From the NCBI GenBank assembly GCA_026770025.1, contig JAMXDE010000005.1, positions 2,108,001-2,172,000 on the forward strand: a stretch of 64,000 bases of DNA, in the 5' to 3' direction. Within the stretch, counting starts at the first letter, position 1. Every line of letters begins with the position of its first letter. The notes under the pieces are model-generated. The model saw only the letters and a program-made list of their open reading frames with translations, was not told the DNA's origin and searched no databases. Shown piece after piece: positions 9,476 through 20,041 of this stretch. Both the position numbers and the translations under genes were made by a program. The stretch comes from Craspedostauros australis (Eukaryota > Bacillariophyta > Bacillariophyceae > Mastogloiales > Achnanthaceae).

Positions 9476-11680
9476 GTTCGTAGTTGGCACAGATCCTGTC
9501 GATGTGTGTTGCTTGCTATTTGTTGATTGTTGATTGTTGATGATGATGAAAGTTCTGCTGAGCTGAATTTGGATGTCAGGTTTGTGTTTGCGTGTGTTTG
9601 CGAGATTGTGTGTGCGGTTTCGTTGGCTGGATCGCGGTGCTTGATTCGTTGGTTGCTTGTCTGATCGCTCGTTTGAATCTTTGAATCGAAGGACGCCGTT
9701 GAATGTATTCTCTCGCGCTCTCGGTTGTCTGTTTGTGTGAGCGCTGTTTGTGTGAATGCGTGGATGCTGTTTGCGGTTTGTATCAAGACGAGGTTGCCGA
9801 AATTATGAGCAGAACAGAAGGGCCTTGTAGGTCTCCCCCATCTCTCACGCGACACGCACTTGTCCACACAACCGCACACATGCACAACTGACAACATGGT
9901 ATCACATCCGGCTCGGCATCCACGTCAACTCAAATTCCCAAACAAAAACAAAGCGACATGCCCAAAGTCCAGGTGGACGCGCAAAGCGTACTGTCGCACG
10001 AGTAAGCTACCCACAAGCCCACTCCGATTTCTTTCTGATCCCCCAGTTTACCGTATTTGGTCTTGGCTCGCGAAACGAACAGACGGCCGAATAGCGAACG
10101 CAATTCATGGATGAGCCTTAAATACAACAGTCAGACCGTTCAAGCTGTTCATGTCGCACGAAACAGATCAATAATTGAAATAATATCAAGAATCCGAAAT
10201 GGTATTGGCATTGCAGGTAATTTCGTACCTTTTCAAAACTCGGCAGTGGACTGTCTTGGTCAATACCGTCATAGTGGGTGTTGGCTCGTGTTTATCTTGG
10301 GGAGACGGAGTTGATGATAAGCCTCGGACAGAACAAAAGAACGATGGCGAAGACGATGCGACATGACTAATCTGATGATAAGGTGCTGTTCATAGCCTTG
10401 GTCCATCTTATCTGGTTGCGTCTCGTTACTACTTTCTGTTCAAGGATCACCTAATTTCCTTTGTTGCTGATGGCGTCGCATGGAAGCCATTTCATGCGTT
10501 GGGAATTGACATGATTCTCATGGGACGATTTGCGCGAAATACGACGCCTCGGGAGGTTGGGCAGCGCATGGGACGACCAATTTTACTATTATCACGATAC
10601 GAGCTGGGGAGGTACGCGTATGGTGCTGTTGAATGTGAAGCTCGTTGGAAGTATGGCTAGGTCTGGAGCGAAACTGATGCCGTGTCCGTCTTCGCTCTTG
10701 AGGGCGAAACGGATGCATGTTCATTCTCTGTAGCACCTCCGCGGCGATTTCGCACAGTCTCGGCGATTATCCATGAGTTGCGCATACGTATTGTCCGCGA
10801 GAGTGCGAGAGAATGAGAGAGTACTGGAACACTCTCTCTCTCTCTCTCTTCCCATCTGTCCATCCATCCGGAGGAGAGGAGCGGAAAGTCCGTCTTTCGG
10901 GTTCCCTAGTGCTCCACGACGACCCACAAAGATCTTCCTGCGCGGGCACCGATAGAGGGAGAGAGCAAAGCACAAAGAGCTCTTGACAAGACCACCTCAG
11001 CCAACGAAGTCATCACACACAAGCCCCAACTGGGCCATCATTGTCGGGACCAGTGGCTCCCTCTAAGTATGGCTTGGCACTCGTTGTCTACACCGGCAGT
11101 CTGTCTCCGCGTACCAATCATGAGAGATTGGTAGAATTCGTTCTGCTGTTTGCCGTTCCCGTTCTGCGCCGCAATAGCCGCAGGGAAACGAATGCCGTCA
11201 ATGCTGACACTGGAGTCCATTCTCTGAATCACTCAGACAACATCTTTCTGTTGTCCATTCGTTCTGAATGATGGACACAGGAATGATGCGAAAGAGTCGA
11301 ACCCTCGAGGGAGGGGGGAGGAGAATATCTGCGGAGAACAACATCATACCATCAGTGGTGGTGCTATATTCCCAGACGCGGAGCAGTGGAGCGGGCAGGC
11401 CCGGTGAGCGAAACAAGCAAACTGATCCAATTCGTCCCACGCATCGACTACGACCTATGTGCATGCATTAACAAGCACGAACGAGGGACTCCGACGATCT
11501 GCTACAATCACTTCCGAGGTGCTCCACCGCACGATCTGAGGCTTGGCGCAAATGATATTTTATTTCCGCGTTTCGGCAAAAGTGTTGGCGTTGCGTGTCC
11601 TTTCGCTTTCCTCGGTGACGTCCTGCTCCCGCTTTTGCTGTGGCAAGATCTTGCATTCTCTCTTCCTTCCTTGGCGTATC
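9476..11680. other. Large intergenic region
   Basis: 2.2 kb without a supportable gene between the HSF start and the stop of the thioredoxin-like gene. Just upstream of HSF (9500-9900) the sequence is strand-asymmetric (GT-rich on plus) and may be 5' UTR or promoter. A (CT)n microsatellite lies at about 10831-10850. Short open frames overlap on both strands and carry no domain. No tRNA with a convincing D-arm and T-arm was found. Confidence 0.4.
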
Positions 11681-12556
11681 TTAGTCCTTATCCAGCTCAT
11701 TCGCAATCTCGTTGACATCCATTTCTTCTACAAGATCCAAAAGGCTGATCCAATGCTCGAGGGCCTTGTCACCCATGTTCTGCAGATCTTCCGCTCCCTC
11801 CGGGGTCAGGACAGCGTGGGTGATGCTGTCTATTATCAGCATGGTGGGGATGCCAAACTTGCGGTCCATCTCCAGTTCCTTCTCCTCTCGCTTGGCGCAG
11901 ACGGAGAAGTGCTTCTTGAGAGCGGTGCGTTCCTCGGAGTCCCAAGCCACGTAGTTCCAGTTCTCGCGCACATAGCCCTGGAGATCTTCCTCCGATTGGT
12001 CCGATGATATGTACACCAACGAGATCTGGGACCTTTCGGATGGAGCAGAGGCACCGTCGTTGGGTGGCAGCAGCAGTTCCTTCGAGAGGTTGTCATCGAT
12101 GAGCTTGGTCGCCTTGGCGCACATGGGACACCAGCTGGCACCGAAGTACAGGACGGTCAGCTTCGAGTTCTGCAGAGAGTACTCCAAGGAGGTGAAATCA
12201 TCCAGCGGCAGCTTGGTGTTGCGCATCTTGGCGTAGGCCGCGAGGAATTTGTTGCGTTTTTGGATGAGGGTCTCCTTCTGCTTGTGGATGAATTGCTTGA
12301 TGTTATCCTTCTTCTCCGGGCTCGACACGGCGAAGGTGAGGTAGCAGATTCCGCTGATGAGGGAGAAGAGGGCCAAACACAACGGCAGGCAGCCGGTGCC
12401 CCGCTTGCCACCGCGCCGCCGGTTGCGCGGTTTCAATCGTGCCGATCTGCCACCGACCTTTGAACCGACACCGGACTTGCCGATGTCGTTGGTGGTCATG
12501 GGCAGTGCATTTTCGCTTCCTGCGGCGGTGGCGGCATGAACTCTCCTCTTCTGCAT
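11681..12556 (-). CDS. Membrane-anchored thioredoxin-fold protein (WCPMC)
   Basis: 291 residues from ATG 12556. A strongly basic N-terminus (RNRRRGGKRG) precedes one membrane segment at about residues 55-78, predicting a type II topology with the C-terminal domain in a lumen. The domain is a thioredoxin fold of tryparedoxin/nucleoredoxin style: LYFGASWCPMC at about 137-146 is the redox site, and FGIPTMLIID carries the cis-proline. Between them, LVYISSDQSEEDLQGYV is the typical TryX-like strand and helix. A basic, coiled-coil-prone linker joins membrane segment and domain. The expected role is reduction or isomerisation of disulfides in an endomembrane or plastid-surrounding compartment; the exact organelle is not decidable. 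It is divergent from the next gene. Confidence 0.78.
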   Translation of the reverse strand: MQKRRVHAATAAGSENALPMTTNDIGKSGVGSKVGGRSARLKPRNRRRGGKRGTGCLPLCLALFSLISGICYLTFAVSSPEKKDNIKQFIHKQKETLIQKRNKFLAAYAKMRNTKLPLDDFTSLEYSLQNSKLTVLYFGASWCPMCAKATKLIDDNLSKELLLPPNDGASAPSERSQISLVYISSDQSEEDLQGYVRENWNYVAWDSEERTALKKHFSVCAKREEKELEMDRKFGIPTMLIIDSITHAVLTPEGAEDLQNMGDKALEHWISLLDLVEEMDVNEIANELDKD

Positions 12557-13333
12557 CCTGCGGCTGTCTGTTGATGGCTCGTCGGCGCCTTCGCTGTTCC
12601 TCCTTTGCGAGCAGCTCTTCTGCGTTCTCGCTTGTCTCCAAAGATCGATGACCGCAACTGAATCTAACAGCCCACGAGTTACTCTTTGAATTTAGATCAC
12701 TTCTGCTGCCTTCCGTACGTACGATACAGGTGCCCGATCCTCTGCTCTTCAGGTTAGATACTTGCTTTGATCTTGCGTCTCTCTGGAGAGTACCTACACT
12801 CGTTCGGTCCGTGCGTCTGCGTCTGCAAGTGGTGTGGATCCAATGGTCGGTGTGTGTCAGGTTGGGTTGGGTTGTGCACAACGTCTCAACGGAACGAGAA
12901 GGGGTCATTGGTTGTGTTTTCGCTGGTCGACAACGCACACCATGGTCATTTGCGCCATTTCGCACGAACAGCGAGAACGCAACGCTCAACGCATTGATGT
13001 CTCGACCCATTCGACTGTTTGTATTTCTCGCTAGCGTATTGCGGGCGGATGGACAGCCTGATACCGTGACAATCAATGAATCACGTTTCGGTGAATTGAC
13101 AGGATGATGTTGGTGTCAACCACACCATTCCATCAACCACCAATCAAGCAAATCCACCGCTTGTGTTGGCCGAAGAGGGCCCCCTTGAAGATGGAGAGCG
13201 GATCTTCTCTTGACGCATCGTCCCACATGGTGTGGATACGGATTGAGAGGCAGAGAAGCACATCCCGAAGGTGACAGTGCATCGACATACTCGTAACACT
13301 TCTACTCGAGTGCAAATCATAGCGCCGAGAATC
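12557..13333. promoter_or_regulatory. Divergent intergenic region
   Basis: 777 bp between the divergent ATGs of the thioredoxin-like gene and the plastid membrane protein gene, so promoters of both must lie here. No specific element was recognised. Confidence 0.3.
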
Positions 13334-14368
13334 ATGAGATACCCTCAGATAGCGTTGGCTGTTGCGACAGCGCTCGCTTGCCTGGCAACGCGACAGGCGA
13401 ATGCGTGGATTGTGGCACCAAGATCGGTCGCCCAAGCATCGCCATTTGCACGAACAACAGCGGCGACCGTCGTCTCCACAAGGCCATTCACATCGCCGCC
13501 GCTCAACGAGAGTCCATCCGACGAATCCTCCAACCCGTTCGCAGACAAGATCCCCGCCGAATTGAAGGAGGAGATCTACAAAGCCGAAGCCAACACGCCA
13601 GCTGCCCAGGATCGTGGCAAGCGCGTCGCGCTGTACACGTCGATCGCCGTGGCGGGCCTCTTAACTGCATTCTTCAACTATTTCCTCGGCGACTTGCGAA
13701 CGGGAGGCGGTGGTGCCACCGATCCCGTCTCGTTGTCGGAGGCTGGATTCGAATGGGTGGAGGGCAACTTCATCACGAGCTTCTTCTTCCTCAACAAGAT
13801 CGGTGGCTTCATCGGTCTGTTCGGTGGATTCGGGTCCGCATTTTTGGCCGAGGCCGAGATCGACAGCCGGCGCGTCAATGCGGAAAAGATCTACGAAGAG
13901 ATGGTGCGCCGTCGTGAGAAGAAGCTCAAGGGTGAGACGAAGGCGTCACGGCAAGGAGGCAAGAAGAAAAAGAAAAAGCGACGCTCTGGTAAGGAGGTGA
14001 AGCGAATGGTCGCGCTCGCGGAAGTTGTCCGGGATGATGCGCCGTCAACATCCGCCGCAGCAACAACAACACCTGCGTCAAAGCCAGAGCCCAACGCAGA
14101 GCCCGTAGCCGCAGAAACTCCTACTACCGAGAAGGATGAAGAAAAAGGAGACGGCAAAGAAGGCGTCTTGGGCAAGATCAAGGGATTCTACGACCGTGCC
14201 GACAGCATGGCAGCGTCGCAGGCCTTGCTGCTCAACAAGAAGTTGGAGGATGCGGGCGTGCTGGACAAGATCACGGACGAATCTGGATTGAAGGTTGTGG
14301 GAAAGGAGGCCGCTGAGAAGGCACAGCAGACGGAGAAGTCGGACAACGACGGAAGTGGCAAGAAGTAA
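13334..14368 (+). CDS. Predicted plastid membrane protein of unknown function
   Basis: 344 residues from ATG 13334. The frame is open 63 bp further upstream, but this ATG puts the signal peptide first. Residues 1-24 form a signal peptide ending QANA|W, followed by a Ser/Thr/Ala-rich segment, which together look like a plastid bipartite presequence (W replaces the common F). Two membrane segments follow: VALYTSIAVAGLLTAFFNYF at about 93-112 and a glycine-rich GGFIGLFGGFGSAF at about 146-160. A very basic stretch (KKKKKKRR) and an Ala/Pro/Glu-rich tail come after them. I do not recognise the family. The layout suggests a small thylakoid or envelope protein with a long charged stromal tail. Confidence 0.7.
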   Translation: MRYPQIALAVATALACLATRQANAWIVAPRSVAQASPFARTTAATVVSTRPFTSPPLNESPSDESSNPFADKIPAELKEEIYKAEANTPAAQDRGKRVALYTSIAVAGLLTAFFNYFLGDLRTGGGGATDPVSLSEAGFEWVEGNFITSFFFLNKIGGFIGLFGGFGSAFLAEAEIDSRRVNAEKIYEEMVRRREKKLKGETKASRQGGKKKKKKRRSGKEVKRMVALAEVVRDDAPSTSAAATTTPASKPEPNAEPVAAETPTTEKDEEKGDGKEGVLGKIKGFYDRADSMAASQALLLNKKLEDAGVLDKITDESGLKVVGKEAAEKAQQTEKSDNDGSGKK

Positions 14369-14675
14369 ATCGTTGATCAAGGAATGAGTACGGTGCAATC
14401 TGCGGTTGACTTCGCTCTCTCCTGCTCTCGAGTACTGCATGCTATTATATATTATTAGAGTATTTGTCTGTCCACAGTCGCAGAGTGACGATTGTGGAAA
14501 AAGAGTAGAATACTGTGCGAGTATGGCGGTTGAGAGTCGCCAGGCTTCCAACTACATCCTCTTACGTGCGATTGCCCAAAATAAGTATGATAATCCTGCA
14601 CTGCTATTACTATGTACATTACCCTGTCTTCGTGACGCCTCTCCCTTCCGCACAATCGCACGATTACGAGCCAAT
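14369..14675. other. Convergent intergenic region
   Basis: 307 bp between convergent stop codons. An AT-rich stretch (TATTATATATTATTAG near 14443) is a plausible polyadenylation region. No gene was seen. Confidence 0.45.
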
Positions 14676-16841
14676 CTACCACTCGGTCTCTTTGTAATCT
14701 TTCAGGAACTTGCCGTACTCGATTTTCAGCTTCTGCCTTTTCTTCTGCCTCTTGCTGCTGCCGCCATTGGCAGTGCCACTGCCATCGTTTCCGTCCTCAC
14801 CATTGTTATTCTCACGTTCCTTCTCGCTGTTGACAGCGGTGAAGATTGGATCCAAGATACGGCTCGCGGCATCAATTTCATCAATGGGTGTTTGGAAGTT
14901 GTTCATTTCGGCGGTGCGACTGGCACGCTCCAACGGATTCTCGTCGTTGATCCAGCCCGTGTCCACGGCATTCATGTAGATGCGATGGCTCTTTGCCAGA
15001 TCTTCCGACGACGTGCGCGTCATCATGTTGAGGGCCGCCTTGGCCATGTTGGTGTGGGGATGATTTGGCATCTTGTAGCGGTAGAACTTTCCCTCCATGG
15101 CCGACACGTTGATGATGAAGCGGTTGGGCCGGCGTTGACCGGTCTTGCCATCTGTGTTGTCATCCGCAGGAATGGTCATCAATGGTTTCAATCTGGAGTT
15201 GAGGACGAATGGTGCGATGGCATTGATGAACATGCATTCCATGACTTCTGGCGTTGACACCTCCTCCATCTTGAGCAACCAGGAGTTGGTGGTCCTGAGA
15301 TCCAGCTGCTGGTTGTTGATGTCCGTGACGCCTTCAGGCAGCACGCCGCTGGCAACGCCAACATCTTCCGACAGCACCACCATCTGCGACATTGCCGTGG
15401 AATGAGAGACTCCCATGGTCTCGAATGGGGATGGGGCATTCTCGGTGCTGACTGCATTGCTTGTCGCAGTCGGTACCAAGGCAGTTTGAGAAGTTTCAGC
15501 CGGCTGCGCCTCACTTACGGAAACCTCCGTTTTCGTGGTCGTAGTTGTTGCTGCATCTGCCGTGATCATGGGTGTGGCGGCGGCAGCAGCAGCACTGCCA
15601 GACGCAGCCGTCGCATCGTCATTTGATTGCGGCTGCATGGGCAGCATGCTCTGCTTCTGATCCATGACCAACCGACGTCGCAAGCGTTCGAATTCCACGC
15701 ACCCGCCCAAAAGCTGCTTGTGAGAATCGCCGGCTTCCTTCCACAACACCTGCTCCTTCTCCACGATTGGCACGTAATAGCCACGTGGCCGACGGATGGT
15801 CTGGCAAGCGTTGTTGATGACGATATCCACGCCGCTACGACTGTACTTCATTTTGAGAAACCGCGTGAATGCCTCCAGCCCCGTGACATCGCGCAGATCC
15901 AACCCATACACCTGCAATCGATCCTTCCATCGATCAAAGTCGGGCTCCTTGCGGTACGTGTCGGCCGCTGAGTTGGGAAAGCGGGTTGTGGCAATGACAT
16001 GCGCACCAGCCCGCAGCAACTTGAGGCACGTTTGGTAACCGATCTTGACGCGCGATCCCGTGATGATCGCGACGCGGCCCGTGAGGTCGCAGATCTGATG
16101 CCGCTTCTCCCAGTTCAACGCGGCGCACTCGGGGCATAGCTGGTCATAAAAGTGATGCAGTTCGCGGAATCGGGTCTTGCAGACGTAGCACGATCGCAGC
16201 TTGGGCAGCAGCACCTTCTCGTCGGAATTCGCGGCTGCTTTTGCATTCTCGGCGCCGTTCGTTGTGGCTGGACCATCCAACAGCATTGGCGTCGCAGAGC
16301 TGGAGGCGCCATCTGCGCTCGTCTCCACCTGACCATCAGGAATCATGAGACGCATCTTGTGCGCCTCCTCCTCCTTGGCTTCGTTCTGCTTCTCCTTGAG
16401 CCGCTCCACACGCCCCCGACGCAGCGCGACGCCTGCCAGGTAATTGCGTTGCTGCGCTGTTTCCGCCGTGCGCTGCCGCTTCAACGAGCGCTCCTTGAAG
16501 CGGTTGTCGTAGTGCTCCTCCTCCGTCTTGCCTTGGAACATGCAGCGCTTTTGCAGCTCGATGCAGCCAGCAACGGCCTTGCGCAACGGTCGCAGATCGC
16601 TGTGCTTGTAGACCTCCAGGCCTGCGTCGCTCTTCTTCTTGTTGAGCAGCGCGACGGCCTGCAGCACCTTGATCGCGGTGGACAGCTCATTCATCGTCAC
16701 ACCAGGCAATCGGGAGTCAGTCGCAGCATCCGGCTCCATTCCGTTCGTCTTCTTGTCGTCGTTGGACTTGTTCGTTGCAGTTTGGCTCTTGGCTGCGCTG
16801 TCTGCTTCCGCAGCGGCTGATGGTTGCTGTTCGCTTGCCAT
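14676..16841 (-). CDS. Zinc-ribbon plus short-chain dehydrogenase/reductase (SDR) fusion
   Basis: 721 residues from ATG 16841. The first 200 residues are charged and helical. A four-cysteine zinc-binding motif (CYVC...CPEC, about 218-239) leads directly into a Rossmann SDR domain. That domain has RVAIITGSRVKIG (the TGxxxGxG equivalent), YGLDLRDVTGLEAF and VDIVINNAC (the NNAG equivalent). A low-complexity Ala/Thr/Gln insert of about 90 residues follows. The active-site block FIINVSAMEGKFY then comes before HPHTNMAKAALNMM, where the lysine of YxxxK is present but the tyrosine position is threonine. MNAVDTGWINDENP is the usual C-terminal SDR landmark. The protein probably binds NAD(P), but its chemistry is uncertain and it may be a sensor rather than an enzyme. 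The tail is rich in Asn, Gly and Lys. Confidence 0.8.
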   Translation of the reverse strand: MASEQQPSAAAEADSAAKSQTATNKSNDDKKTNGMEPDAATDSRLPGVTMNELSTAIKVLQAVALLNKKKSDAGLEVYKHSDLRPLRKAVAGCIELQKRCMFQGKTEEEHYDNRFKERSLKRQRTAETAQQRNYLAGVALRRGRVERLKEKQNEAKEEEAHKMRLMIPDGQVETSADGASSSATPMLLDGPATTNGAENAKAAANSDEKVLLPKLRSCYVCKTRFRELHHFYDQLCPECAALNWEKRHQICDLTGRVAIITGSRVKIGYQTCLKLLRAGAHVIATTRFPNSAADTYRKEPDFDRWKDRLQVYGLDLRDVTGLEAFTRFLKMKYSRSGVDIVINNACQTIRRPRGYYVPIVEKEQVLWKEAGDSHKQLLGGCVEFERLRRRLVMDQKQSMLPMQPQSNDDATAASGSAAAAAATPMITADAATTTTTKTEVSVSEAQPAETSQTALVPTATSNAVSTENAPSPFETMGVSHSTAMSQMVVLSEDVGVASGVLPEGVTDINNQQLDLRTTNSWLLKMEEVSTPEVMECMFINAIAPFVLNSRLKPLMTIPADDNTDGKTGQRRPNRFIINVSAMEGKFYRYKMPNHPHTNMAKAALNMMTRTSSEDLAKSHRIYMNAVDTGWINDENPLERASRTAEMNNFQTPIDEIDAASRILDPIFTAVNSEKERENNNGEDGNDGSGTANGGSSKRQKKRQKLKIEYGKFLKDYKETEW

Positions 16842-17502
16842 CTTGTCTTCTTATTCTTCTATTGGTTGATTACGGCAGGGTGCACAACGTAGTTTGGGAT
16901 GGTTGGGGTGCACTACCTACGATCCGTGAGTACTTGTGCGCGTATGGCACGAGTGTGAGGTGACGATCAACACTCTCGGAGATGAATGAGGAAGAGCGGA
17001 CGAAGAAGATGAGGCGGACGCAACAATTCGTGGTGTGCGACTGGTTGGCCACCATCAACGCAACAAGCAACAACAACAAAGTTGGTGGTAGAGTCTGCGA
17101 ACGGCCGACGAGCAGACGCAAAAGAAGAGTCTATAAATTCAATAGAGATGCCATCTCACGAGTGCTTGTTCATCCTCTCGCTTCTATTGTAGAAATACCA
17201 AACACTTGTGATCGTTAATGTTGAGTATAGTATCTAACGAAGTTCTTCGTTTCATATGGCAACAACATTTCATGATTATGCTCCTTCGAACTCAGTTTCT
17301 CTGCCGCAGCACAAAGTACCGCACGAAGCATAGTTGGAGAATGCTGGCCAGGATTGTTTGGATTCTTCGAGTGAAGCATTCTGCAGCGATTCCCTCTGAG
17401 TCTCTCTCGCACCATCGATTCGGAGATCTCCCAGGCATGGCCGGATCCTTGACCTTGTGCTTGGAAAAGGGTACCCAAGAGTACAGAGAAGGTTGAAATA
17501 CT
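16842..17502. repeat. Promoter of SDR gene and 3' spacer of NTPase repeat unit A
   Basis: The left part is upstream of the SDR gene. From about 17041 rightward it matches the spacers at 19565-20040, 37195-37675 and 38975-39455, including the block CTATAAATT...ATAGAGATGCC and the tract before the NTPase stop codon. No conserved protein is evident in it, because frames differ between copies. Confidence 0.6.
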
Positions 17503-19062
17503 CTAGTCTGACGATGAATCCGACGACGTCTTGTCCAACTTCTGCCAGCTTGGTGTGAAACGACCATAATATGAAGGAAGGGATCCGGCAGACCTTCCGT
17601 ATTGCCCTGTGCCAACCACAGAGAAGACGACATTAATCTTTCGCTCTGTCTTGCAATTCCCTCCCAGCTTGCCATCACATCCGCTCGCGATGTACCATCC
17701 CATCTTGTCGCCTATGTCCAGTGGCTCGCGTACGATTCCCGTTATCAGATTTGGGCAATTGTGTGCATCGTCAATACAGAACACAATTCGAACACGCTCG
17801 AGTCTTGCTTGACGTTCATCACGTGCTTTGGGCTCCCTGCAGTCATTCATCGCGTTGATGATGACGCGGAGGGCTGTTGGATTTTCTTTGATGGCTTCAT
17901 CCAAAAGAGCCTTGAGCTTCTCTATACATGCCTGTTCTCGTTCCCGCCCTTTAATCTCGGGAGATATGTCCTTGTCTGCTGTAGTGACGATGCTGAGGAT
18001 GCCACCTCGCAAGGTCGCACTCGCAGCGAGCTCAGTGGTCCTGCCGCTACCGTTTCCTGTTGTGTAGACGAAGACATAATCTTCTATGCCATGCAAATTC
18101 GGTCTGCAGAGGACGACTTCGTGCGGCTGCCGACCGTCAATTCCGTCGTGATGAAACTTCGGATTGCCCATGAAGAACGACGGACAGCGATAGTCGCGGT
18201 CATGCGTGACCGTGTCGACATGCGAAATCTTAAAGGACCTGAGTCGATCTCGGATGAATTCATTACGTGTGTTTATGTCACACCATTCCATGCTTAGGTA
18301 CTTGATGTACCCCCAGACGTAGTCCGCGTTGATGTACCGTAGGGTGGCATATGCACGTTTGTACCACGAGCTGTCATATGTACGTTGGACGAGTGTGTCA
18401 TCGGCGATCCATTGTATCATTGGGTTTGTCTCATCAGAAATCTGCCACCCACATGAGAAACTCTGCAATGAGGAGGGTGTGGACAAACTATCCTTTACAA
18501 CTTCGATGATCCTCTTCCTGGTCGCAATCAATGGATCCCAAAGTGCGCCCGTGGGATCTCCCGACCCCAACACACTCCAATTGAGCATGTCCTTGACATC
18601 TTCATCGCTGGTATGGCATCTCCAGAATTTGTAATCTTTGAAGGTGCCCTCATACTTGCTGATATCCGTTGGAATGGTGGATGCGGCTTGTGCCTGGTCT
18701 GTTTCGTCGTTGGTGTCACGAATCTCGGCATCATTGTCAGGGTTGCCTTTGGTTCCGTCTCCAGTGGCCAGTGACAGGCAAAAGCCGGAACCAAGGAACG
18801 TTCGGCGTTGATGCTGTTGCTGTTGCAGCTGTAGTTGGTGTTGATGGAGGAGAATGCGATGGTTCGTTGTCGTTGGTGATGATGAGGGAGATGATGTGGA
18901 AGACATCGGAGCGATGGAACGGGAGGCGAAGGACGGCGACAGCCACGGGTGTGGGGTAGTGAATGCCATCGCGGGGCTCATGATGATCATGATCATCGTC
19001 GTCGCAAGCATCACCATCGTCAATCCCTTTGATTTCGGGATGAGGGAAGCGAGATGGCTCAT
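17503..19062 (-). CDS. P-loop NTPase-like protein with plastid-type presequence, copy A (full length)
   Basis: 519 residues from ATG 19062. A signal peptide with hydrophobic core MLATTMIMIIM ends SPAMA|FTTPHP, resembling the plastid ASAFAP motif, and a Ser/Thr/Gln-rich stretch to about residue 90 follows. The middle (about 120-260) is a novel domain with several tryptophans. The C-terminal half looks like a P-loop NTPase: VYTTGNGSGRTTEL resembles Walker A with Arg in place of Lys, VRIVFCIDDAH resembles Walker B, and VVFSVVGTGQYG is a conserved late strand. The domain order and the GTG strand are vaguely reminiscent of Crinkler/RHS-type NTPases, but I cannot confirm this. The function is unknown. 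Four paralogues lie within 23 kb. The acidic SSDSSSD tail differs from the SSDTLSD end of copies C-E. Confidence 0.7.
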   Translation of the reverse strand: MSHLASLIPKSKGLTMVMLATTMIMIIMSPAMAFTTPHPWLSPSFASRSIAPMSSTSSPSSSPTTTNHRILLHQHQLQLQQQQHQRRTFLGSGFCLSLATGDGTKGNPDNDAEIRDTNDETDQAQAASTIPTDISKYEGTFKDYKFWRCHTSDEDVKDMLNWSVLGSGDPTGALWDPLIATRKRIIEVVKDSLSTPSSLQSFSCGWQISDETNPMIQWIADDTLVQRTYDSSWYKRAYATLRYINADYVWGYIKYLSMEWCDINTRNEFIRDRLRSFKISHVDTVTHDRDYRCPSFFMGNPKFHHDGIDGRQPHEVVLCRPNLHGIEDYVFVYTTGNGSGRTTELAASATLRGGILSIVTTADKDISPEIKGREREQACIEKLKALLDEAIKENPTALRVIINAMNDCREPKARDERQARLERVRIVFCIDDAHNCPNLITGIVREPLDIGDKMGWYIASGCDGKLGGNCKTERKINVVFSVVGTGQYGRSAGSLPSYYGRFTPSWQKLDKTSSDSSSD

Positions 19063-20041
19063 GGTGGTGGATCCTTTGTGTTGGTGTTTACGATCGTGTT
19101 GGTGTTCGTGGTTGATTGATTGGTTTGTTGGTGAAGAGTTGTGGGCACAGGATCATGGCTCATTGTTCCTGAATCGGTGGATACAGATGCTCATGATCAT
19201 ACTCGTACATTCTCGCGGTCACACTCGTGGGTTGTTGACATGATGGAAATAGAACAACACTCGAGAGATGAAACGATGGTCATCCACAATTCTCGGGTTT
19301 TGCTTTGCCCTCTCTTCGATGTTGGCGGAGTTTCAGGTTTTGTGGGGTATTCGTTTGTTTGTGTTTGCGTTTCTGTGTGTGTGTTGGAAGAATGAGAATC
19401 CGTGTCCGAGTTTTGGTGTTCTTGGATCCACGATACACTCCCATTGGCATCGAAACGTGATTGGATTTGAGGCTTTGGAATAGTTCGACTTGTTTGTATC
19501 ATTGTTTGAAAGAGAGGAAAGAGGGAATCTGGAATTCTGATCTGGCATGCTCGTAGGTAACAATCCGTGGCGCGCAACTGGCCAGCCCACCACCAATGCA
19601 ACAAGCAACAACAACAAAGTTGGCGATAGAGTCTGCGAACGGCCGACGAGCAGACGCGAAAGAAGAGTCTATAAATTAAATATAGAGATGCCATCTCACG
19701 AGTGCTTGTTCATCCTCTCGCTTCTATTGTAGAAATACCAAACACTTGTGATCGTTAATGTTGAGTATAGTATCTAACGAAGTTATTCGTTTCACATGGC
19801 AACAACATTTCATGATTATGCTCATTCGAACTCAGTTTCTCTGCCGCAGCACAAAGTACCGCACGAAGCATGGTGAGAGGATGCTGGTCAGGATTGTTTG
19901 GATTCTTCAAGTGAAGCATTCTGCAGCGATTCCCTCTGAGTCTCTCTCGCACCATCGATTCGGAGATTCCCAGGCATGACCTGATCCTTCACCTTGTGCT
20001 TGGAAAAGGGTACTCAAGAGTACAGAGAAGGTTGAAATACT
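19063..20041. repeat. Spacer between NTPase units A and B
   Basis: About 980 bp. The left part (19063-19545) is the upstream flank of copy A, with GTGTTGG/TTGATTGG-type repeats, and the same flank recurs upstream of copies B, C, D and E. The right part (19565-20040) is the conserved downstream spacer of copy B. No independent gene was seen. Confidence 0.6.

Noticed and set aside
11287-11352. tRNA-like T-arm (GGGTTCGACTC on the minus strand) with a possible 7-bp acceptor stem
   Set aside because: The spacing is about 65 nt and no D-arm or anticodon arm can be formed, so it is not a tRNA.
17602-18297. Antisense open frames of about 190-230 codons recurring in every NTPase copy (17602, 20177, 37775, 39555)
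   Set aside because: They recur only because the sense sequence is repeated. Their composition is shadow-like, and the sense strand carries the presequence and P-loop motifs.
17503-19062. Firm assignment of the NTPase family to Crinkler/RHS proteins
   Set aside because: Only motif order and multicopy nature agree. There is no LFLAK/HVLVVVP-type leader and the P-loop is unusual, so the name was not used.
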